Positions 31,889-36,628 of a stretch of 36,628 bases of DNA are shown one piece after another; the first letter of the stretch is position 1; each line of letters starts with the position of its first letter. The stretch comes from LMUY01 sp964242925 (GTDB lineage: Bacteria; Pseudomonadota; Alphaproteobacteria; Acetobacterales; Acetobacteraceae): assembly GCA_964242925.1 (NCBI GenBank), contig CAXTBW010000036.1, positions 1 to 36,628 on the forward strand, written 5' to 3'. The notes beneath the pieces were generated by a model, which had not been told where the DNA came from, did not search any database, and worked only from the letters and a program-made list of their open reading frames with translations. The position numbers and the translations under genes were made by a program.

Positions 31889-32968
31889 CTATGCGGGCGC
31901 GCCTAAGCCCAGGGCCATCTGCGGAGATTGCGCGTCCAGGCCGGACAGCGTCACCCCGAGCAGACGCACGCCGCGCGCCGGCGGAAACAGCGGGCGCAGC
32001 AGGTCCAGGCTGATCGCCTCGAGCGCCGCCTGCGCGGCCACCGGGGCCAGGAAGGAGCGGCTCCGGGTGATCTGGCGGAAGTCCGCGTACTTGACCTTCA
32101 CCGTCACGGTTCGCGCCGCGTGCCCACCGCGCAGGCAGGCCGCCCACACCTTGGCGAACAGCGGCGCCATCGCCGGCATGACGTCGTCCCAATCGGCCAG
32201 ATCCCGCTCGAAGGTGTTCTCCGCGCCGACCGACTTGCGGACCCGGTCGGGCTGCACCGGCCGTTCGTCCACGCCGCGGGCCACGCCGAACAGGTAGTCC
32301 GCGCTCTTGCCGAAATGCTCGGCCAGGAAGGCGCGCGACTGGCGCCGCAGGTCGAGCCCGGTGTGCAGGCCCAGCGCGTTCATCCGCGCGGCGGTCACCG
32401 GGCCGATGCCGTGGAACTTGCCCACCGGCAGGTCCTCCACGAAGGCGGGCCCCATGCGCGGCGTGATGACGAACAGCCCGTCCGGCTTGCGGTGGTCCGA
32501 CGCGAGCTTGGCCAGGAACTTGTTGTACGACACGCCAGCCGATGCGGTCAGCCCGGTCTCCGCGCGGATGGCCTGCTTGATCTCCGCCGCGATCGCCGTC
32601 GCCGAGCCGCGGTCCAGCAAAGGCGCGGTCACGTCCAGGTAGGCCTCGTCCAGCGAGAGCGGCTGAATGAGCGAGGTGTAGCGGGCGAACACGGCGTGGA
32701 TCTGCTGCGATACCGCCTTGTAGACGTCGAAGCGCGGCCGGACGAAAACCAAATGCGGGCAGCGCCGCCGGGCGGTGACCGAGGGCATGGCGGAGTACAC
32801 GCCGAAGCGCCGCGCCTCGTAACTGGCGGCCGCCACCACGCCGCGCTCGCGGGAACCTCCGACGGCGAGCGGGACGCCGCGCAGGGCCGGGTCGTCCCGC
32901 TGCTCGACAGACGCGTAGAATGCGTCCATGTCGACGTGAATGATGCGGCGCGGGGCAGGGCTGGACAT
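31889..32968 (-). CDS. dinB: DNA polymerase IV (Y family)
   Basis: The 359-residue DinB has the catalytic IIHVDMDAFYASVEQRDDP (metal Asp13), SYEARRFGVYSAMPS, QPLSLDEAYLDVT with the second acidic pair, and GVSYNKFLAKLASDHRKPDG. The helix-hairpin-helix FHGIGPVTAARMNALGLHT and the little-finger domain follow. It is an error-prone translesion polymerase that extends mismatched or damaged ends. Near the C-terminus, QMALGL matches the QxxLxL clamp-binding motif (QLVLGL at the E. coli Pol IV terminus), so it should dock on the DnaN encoded 3 kb away. It follows the idonate dehydrogenase gene by 36 bases on the same strand, so the two may share a transcript. Confidence 0.94.
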   Translation of the reverse strand: MSSPAPRRIIHVDMDAFYASVEQRDDPALRGVPLAVGGSRERGVVAAASYEARRFGVYSAMPSVTARRRCPHLVFVRPRFDVYKAVSQQIHAVFARYTSLIQPLSLDEAYLDVTAPLLDRGSATAIAAEIKQAIRAETGLTASAGVSYNKFLAKLASDHRKPDGLFVITPRMGPAFVEDLPVGKFHGIGPVTAARMNALGLHTGLDLRRQSRAFLAEHFGKSADYLFGVARGVDERPVQPDRVRKSVGAENTFERDLADWDDVMPAMAPLFAKVWAACLRGGHAARTVTVKVKYADFRQITRSRSFLAPVAAQAALEAISLDLLRPLFPPARGVRLLGVTLSGLDAQSPQMALGLGAPA

Positions 32969-33004
32969 CGCCGAGTCAGACTAGCACCGGCGAGAACAAA
33001 CCGG

Positions 33005-34036
33005 CTACAGCGCCAGCTGCACCTTCATTGCGCGGGACCGGTCGCCGGCTAGGTCGAAGGCGCGCACCGCTTCGGCCAGGGGCACGATCTCGGTCAGCAG
33101 CGGCGACACGTCGATGCGCCCGGCGGCGATCACCTCCACGGCGAGCGCGAACTCGGCATCGAAGCGGAACGTGCCGCGCAGCTGGATCTCCTTCGCCACC
33201 AACACATTGAGCGGCAGGGTCGTCTCCCCGCCGATCCCCACCTGCACGATTACGGCGCCGGGGCGGGCTGCGGCCAAGGCGCCGGTCAGCGCGGCGCCGC
33301 TGCCGGACGCCTCCATCACCACGTCGAACCAGCCCTTGTCGGCGCCGAAGTGGTCCAGCGCGGCCGGCTCGCGGCGCAGGTTCAGCCCAAGGTCCGCCCC
33401 CATGCGGCGGGCGGCGGCCAGCGGCGGGTCCGCCAGGTCGGTCGCCACCACCTCCCGCGCGCCGGCCAGGCGGGCGGCGGCTACGCACAGCGCGCCGATC
33501 GGGCCGCTCCCCGTCACCAGCACGCGGGCGCCGAGCAGGGGGCCGGCCTGGGTGGCGGCGTGCAGGCAGACGGCGAGCGGCTCGGCGAAGGCGGCCATCT
33601 CCAGGCTCACCCCGTCCGGGACCGGCACGGCCTGCCATGCCGCGCAGACCAGCGACTCGCGGAACCCGCCGCCGACGTGCGGCATGCGCATCGCGCTGCC
33701 CATGAAGCGCATGTCCAGGCAGTGGCGCGGCTGACCGGCGCGGCAGAACCGGCATACCCCGCATGGCCGGCTGGGGTCCACCGCCACGCGCTGGCCGACG
33801 CGCTCCGCGGGCGCGCCGGGGCCGGCCTCGGTCACCACGCCGGCGATCTCGTGGCCCAGCACCATCGGCTCGCGCACGCGGATCGCGCCGAACCCGCCGT
33901 CCTGGTAGTAGTGCAGGTCGGAGCCGCAGATGCCGCCGGCGCGGATGCGCACCCGCACCTCGCCCGGCCCGATCGGGTCCTCCGCGATATCGTCCACGCG
34001 CAGGTCGCGCGCGCCGTGTATGATGGCAGCCTTCAT
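33005..34036 (-). CDS. idnD: L-idonate 5-dehydrogenase (zinc-dependent MDR)
   Basis: The 343-residue zinc alcohol dehydrogenase-family protein contains GGICGSDLHYYQDGGFGAIR, VLGHEIAGVV, the structural-zinc cysteines in PSRPCGVCRFCRAGQPRHC, and DMRFMGSAMRMPHVGGGF. It also has FAEPLAVCLHAA, the Rossmann GSGPIGALCVAAA and ELQLRGTFRF-like residues (KEIQLRGTFRFDAEF). The CGSDLHYYQ and MRFxGSAMxxPHV blocks are the distinctive features of E. coli IdnD. IdnD oxidises L-idonate to 5-keto-D-gluconate with NAD(P). It is divergent from a gluconate 5-dehydrogenase-like SDR 86 bases away, which would take the next step. Length is normal. Confidence 0.88.
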   Translation of the reverse strand: MKAAIIHGARDLRVDDIAEDPIGPGEVRVRIRAGGICGSDLHYYQDGGFGAIRVREPMVLGHEIAGVVTEAGPGAPAERVGQRVAVDPSRPCGVCRFCRAGQPRHCLDMRFMGSAMRMPHVGGGFRESLVCAAWQAVPVPDGVSLEMAAFAEPLAVCLHAATQAGPLLGARVLVTGSGPIGALCVAAARLAGAREVVATDLADPPLAAARRMGADLGLNLRREPAALDHFGADKGWFDVVMEASGSGAALTGALAAARPGAVIVQVGIGGETTLPLNVLVAKEIQLRGTFRFDAEFALAVEVIAAGRIDVSPLLTEIVPLAEAVRAFDLAGDRSRAMKVQLAL

Positions 34037-34122
34037 CGTGGCGCTCCGGGGGTTGGCGGCGCCATCTTGCGCCCGCCCGCGCGGCGCGCAACGGTCATGA
34101 CGGCGCTGATGGAGTTGTCCCG

Positions 34123-34884
34123 ATGTCCCCGTTCGACCTGACCGGCCGCAGGGCCCTGATCACCGGCGGCAGCCAGGGCATCGGCCTGGCGCTGGCCCGC
34201 GCGCTGGCGGAGGCTGGCGCGGCCGTGGTGCTGAACGGGCGGGACGCCGCTAAGCTGCACCGTGCGGCGGCGGCGCTGCGGGAGGCGGGCGCCGATGCCG
34301 CCGTGATGGCGTTCGACGTGACCGACCAGCACGCGGTCGCCGCCGGGGTCGCGCGCATCGAGGCGGAGATCGGGCCGATCGACATCCTGGTGAACAACGC
34401 CGGGCTGACCCGCCGCGCCCCCCTGGAGGAAATGCCGGCGGCGACCTGGCGCGAGGTGCTGACGACCAATCTGGACGCCGTGTTCTACGTCGGCCAGGCG
34501 GTGGCGCGCGGCATGATCGGGCGGGGGCGGGGCAAGATCGTCAACGTCTGCTCGGTGCAGAGCGAGCTGGCGCGGCCGGGGACTGCGCCGTATGCGTCCA
34601 GCAAGGGCGCGGTGAAGATGCTGACCAAAGCGATGTGCGCCGAGTGGGCGAAGCATGGCGTCCAGGTGAACGGCTTAGGCCCCGGCTACTTCGATACCGA
34701 GCTGACGCGCGCGCTGGTGGACGACGCGGCGTTCTCCGCCTGGCTGTGCGCGCGCACGCCGGCCGGCCGCTGGGGCCGGGTGGAGGAGTTGGGGGGCGCC
34801 ATCGTGTTCCTGTGCGCCCCGGCGTCCGATTTCGTGAACGGGCACGTGCTCTACGTCGATGGCGGCATGACGGCCGTGGTCTGA
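34123..34884 (+). CDS. idnO: Gluconate 5-dehydrogenase-like SDR
   Basis: The 253-residue short-chain dehydrogenase has the cofactor motif ALITGGSQGIGLALA, DILVNNAGLTRRAPLEEM, and the active site KIVNVCSVQSELARPGTAPY with Tyr-x-x-x-Lys in YASSKGAVKMLTK. AEWAKHGVQVNGLGPGYFDT and the LCARTPAGRWGRVEEL and FVNGHVLYVDGGMTA endings follow. The CSVQSELxRPxxAPYxxSKG and EWAKHxxQxNGxGPGYFxTE blocks are characteristic of 5-keto-D-gluconate reductases (IdnO/Gno). These interconvert 5-ketogluconate and D-gluconate. It starts 86 bases from the divergent idnD, and GGAG precedes the ATG by nine bases. The symbol is assigned by similarity and context; related SDRs acting on other keto acids exist. Confidence 0.8.
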   Translation: MSPFDLTGRRALITGGSQGIGLALARALAEAGAAVVLNGRDAAKLHRAAAALREAGADAAVMAFDVTDQHAVAAGVARIEAEIGPIDILVNNAGLTRRAPLEEMPAATWREVLTTNLDAVFYVGQAVARGMIGRGRGKIVNVCSVQSELARPGTAPYASSKGAVKMLTKAMCAEWAKHGVQVNGLGPGYFDTELTRALVDDAAFSAWLCARTPAGRWGRVEELGGAIVFLCAPASDFVNGHVLYVDGGMTAVV

Positions 34885-34895
34885 GAAAGGATCGC

Positions 34896-35096
34896 ATGGT
34901 GGTTGAACCTGACCTCGCCCTGGTCGCGCGCCAGCAGCGGCAGATCCTGGCGGAACTGAGCGGCATACGCGACGACATCACGGTGCTGATGGCCGTCTCC
35001 ATGCGGCAGGAAGCGGCGATGACGGCGTTGCTCGCCGAGATGCGCGCCGACAGGCCGGTGCTCGCCAACGGGCAAGCGTGCGCCTCACCCGCCTGA
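34896..35096 (+). CDS. Small hypothetical protein upstream of and overlapping recF
   Basis: A 66-residue ORF starts at an ATG with AAAGGA five bases upstream, 11 bases after the SDR stop. Its last 19 bases overlap the start of recF. The sequence (VARQQRQILAELSGIRDDIT, VLMAVSMRQEAAMTALLAEM) shows regular leucine/methionine spacing, suggesting one or two amphipathic helices or a short coiled coil. No signal peptide or known motif is seen. The good ribosome binding site and tight packing argue for real translation, perhaps coupling recF translation to the upstream genes. I do not recognise the family. Confidence 0.55.
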   Translation: MVVEPDLALVARQQRQILAELSGIRDDITVLMAVSMRQEAAMTALLAEMRADRPVLANGQACASPA

Positions 35097-36211
35097 CGCT
35101 CACCGACTACCGCAACTATCCCGCCTTGGCGTGGCGCCCCGAATCCCGCCTGTCCGTGATCACCGGGCCGAACGGCAGCGGCAAGACCAACCTGCTGGAG
35201 GCGGTGTCGCTGCTGACGCCCGGCCGGGGGCTGCGCAACGCGCGGTTTGCGGACCTGCCGCGCCAGGGCGGCGGCGGTCGTTGGGCGGCTGCCGGGCAGT
35301 TCGCCGATGGGCTGCAGGTCGGGACCGGCTCCGCGCCGGACGGGCCCGCGGACCGCAGGGTGTTCCGCCTGGACGGCGAGGCGGCGCGGTCGCAGGCGGC
35401 GGTGGCGGCGCGGCTGGCGGCGGTGTGGCTGACGCCGCAAATGGACCGGCTGTTCAGCGAGGGCGCGTCCGGCCGCCGGCGGTTCCTCGATCGGCTGGTG
35501 TGGGCGCTGGAGCCGGGCCACGCGCGGCAGATCGCCGCGCACGACACCGCCGTAGCTGGCCGCAACCGCTTGCTGGCCCAAGGCGGCGCCGACCCGGGCT
35601 GGCTGGCGGGGCTGGAAGACGCCATCGCGCGCCACGCCGTGGCCGCGGCGGCCGCCCGCCGCACCCTGGCCGCGCAACTGAACGCAGCGCTGGAGGCAGG
35701 GGTCGCCGGCGCCTTCCCCGTGGCCCGGATTGCCCTGCTGGACGCCGTGGCCGCGCGGCTGGACGTCGACCCGGCTTTGGCTGTCGAGGACTGGCTGCGT
35801 GCGGCGCTGCGCGATTCGCGGCGGGCGGACGCGGCGGCCGGCGGCACCAGCCTGGGCGCGCACCGGGCTGACATGGCGCTGTTCGACGCCGCCAGTGGGC
35901 AGCCGGCCGCGCTGGCCAGCACCGGGCAGCAGAAGGCGCTGCTCCTGGGCGTCGTGCTGGGCCACGCCGCGCTGATCACCGCCGCGCGGGGCGCGCCGCC
36001 CGTGCTGCTGCTGGACGAACCCACGGTCCACCTGGATGCGCCGCGCCGCGCCGCGCTGCTGGCGGCCCTGGCGGCGGGCGGCGGGACGGTGCTGCTGACC
36101 GGGACCGACGCCGAAATGTTCGCGCCGTTGCAGGGGCTGGCGCAGGGGTGGCGCACCGGGGGCAACGCGCTGCTGCCGGACCCGGCCTTTCCGCCCGCAA
36201 GGGGTGTCTAA
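35078..36211 (+). CDS. recF: DNA replication and repair protein RecF
   Basis: The 377-residue SMC-like ATPase begins RLTRLTLTDYRNYPALAWRP. Its P-loop is GPNGSGKT at residues 30-37, followed by NLLEAVSLLTPGRGLRNA. WLTPQMDRLFSEGASGRRRF and a SLGAHRADMALFD segment precede the ABC signature-like STGQQKALLLGVVLGHA, and Walker B is VLLLDEPTVHLDAPRR. RecF guides RecOR/RecA loading at single-strand gaps with a duplex end. The GTG start at 35078 is chosen because translation from it gives the conserved first strand, and no ATG fits. gyrB follows after 62 bases, the classic order. On the other side, dnaN is 6 kb away rather than adjacent. Confidence 0.95.
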   Translation: MRLTRLTLTDYRNYPALAWRPESRLSVITGPNGSGKTNLLEAVSLLTPGRGLRNARFADLPRQGGGGRWAAAGQFADGLQVGTGSAPDGPADRRVFRLDGEAARSQAAVAARLAAVWLTPQMDRLFSEGASGRRRFLDRLVWALEPGHARQIAAHDTAVAGRNRLLAQGGADPGWLAGLEDAIARHAVAAAAARRTLAAQLNAALEAGVAGAFPVARIALLDAVAARLDVDPALAVEDWLRAALRDSRRADAAAGGTSLGAHRADMALFDAASGQPAALASTGQQKALLLGVVLGHAALITAARGAPPVLLLDEPTVHLDAPRRAALLAALAAGGGTVLLTGTDAEMFAPLQGLAQGWRTGGNALLPDPAFPPARGV

Positions 36212-36273
36212 TCGGGCGGCGTTGGCCTATATTGGTCATTGAAATCAAAGCATCACCGGAGTCTCCCGACGGC

Positions 36274-36628
36274 ATGTCCGATCCCGCCGCGCCGATCCCT
36301 GAATCCAACGACTACGACGCCGCCTCCATCTCCGTGCTGCGCGGGCTGGACGCCGTTCGCAAGCGCCCGGGCATGTATATCGGCGACACGGATGACGGGT
36401 CCGGCCTGCATCACATGGCGTTCGAGATCATCGACAACGCGGTGGACGAGGCGCAGGCCGGGTTCGCCACCTCCTGCTCGCTGACCTTGAACGCGGACGG
36501 CTCGGTGACCGTGCGCGACGACGGGCGCGGCATCCCGACCGACATCCACCACGAGGAAGGCGTGTCGGCGGCCGAGGTCGTGCTGACCCGGCTGCACGCC
36601 GGCGGCAAGTTCAACCAGAACAGCTACA
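36274..36628 (+). CDS. gyrB: DNA gyrase subunit B (5' part, cut by window end)
   Basis: The first 118 residues are present. After a short acidic leader comes YDAASISVLRGLDAVRKRPG, then MYIGDTDDGSGLHHMAFEII, the GHKL motif EIIDNAVDEAQAG with the catalytic-type Glu and Asn, DDGRGIPTDIH, and the lid start VLTRLHAGGKFNQNSY. This is the ATPase domain of GyrB, the subunit that drives negative supercoiling with GyrA. The ATG at 36274 has GGAG about 13 bases upstream. A TATATT at 36228-36233 in the gap after recF could serve as its own -10, although no good -35 accompanies it. The gene runs off the window. Confidence 0.97.
   Translation, partial: MSDPAAPIPESNDYDAASISVLRGLDAVRKRPGMYIGDTDDGSGLHHMAFEIIDNAVDEAQAGFATSCSLTLNADGSVTVRDDGRGIPTDIHHEEGVSAAEVVLTRLHAGGKFNQNSY

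Noticed and set aside
1..36628. CRISPR arrays, insertion sequences, integrases or an intact prophage
   Set aside because: No regularly spaced direct repeats with spacers, no transposase or integrase motifs, and no phage structural gene set were found. The palindromic repeats are non-coding and irregularly spaced.

Overview
The window is about 36.6 kb of very GC-rich draft sequence (one 100-N scaffold gap). It looks like the chromosome of an alphaproteobacterium, most likely Rhodospirillales/Acetobacteraceae-like. That placement is inferred from gene content and order (dut-coaBC-ubiE // mutM, enoyl-CoA hydratase, rpsT, dnaA, dnaN ... recF, gyrB), from high GC, and from the abundance of small palindromic dispersed repeats. 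No 16S or other decisive taxonomic marker is present.

Layout. Bases 1-650 hold gene debris: the first bases of one amino-acid ABC permease, the C-terminal third of a second, and a frameshifted remnant of an unidentified protein. A tRNA-Pro(CGG) follows at 730-806. Bases 837-8421 form a divergent catabolic locus. On the minus strand are two CitE/HpcH-type lyases around a CaiB/BaiF CoA-transferase, followed by an MFS transporter. On the plus strand are an AtuA-family protein, a DUF4387 protein and an NtaA/DszA-type flavin monooxygenase. Together they look like an uptake, CoA-activation and C-C cleavage pathway for an unknown organic acid. Next come glnE (minus, N-terminus lost in the gap) and a large AsmA-like protein (plus). 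A small cluster follows with a PNPOx-like flavoprotein, a class I glutamine amidotransferase and a MocR-type regulator. After it is a two-gene NitT/TauT-type ABC transporter with a double permease and no binding protein.

Bases 21379-28928 are housekeeping: dut-coaBC-ubiE on the minus strand, then mutM, enoyl-CoA hydratase, rpsT, dnaA and dnaN on the plus strand. The usual dnaN-recF-gyrB run is split by about 6 kb. The insert carries an enolase-superfamily sugar-acid dehydratase, an MFS transporter, dinB, an L-idonate 5-dehydrogenase and a gluconate 5-dehydrogenase-like SDR. recF, preceded by a 66-residue unknown ORF that overlaps it, and the start of gyrB close the window.

Two families of small non-coding repeats sit in intergenic spaces. 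One is about 137 bp with long terminal inverted repeats (four full copies and one truncated). The other is about 95 bp (two copies). No transposase, CRISPR array, rRNA or intact prophage was seen. The most unusual items are the divergent CoA-transferase/lyase/AtuA locus, the sugar-acid module with dinB inside the dnaN-recF block, the repeat families, the rearranged zinc-finger cysteines of MutM, and the minisatellite-like repeat that runs into the assembly gap in glnE.
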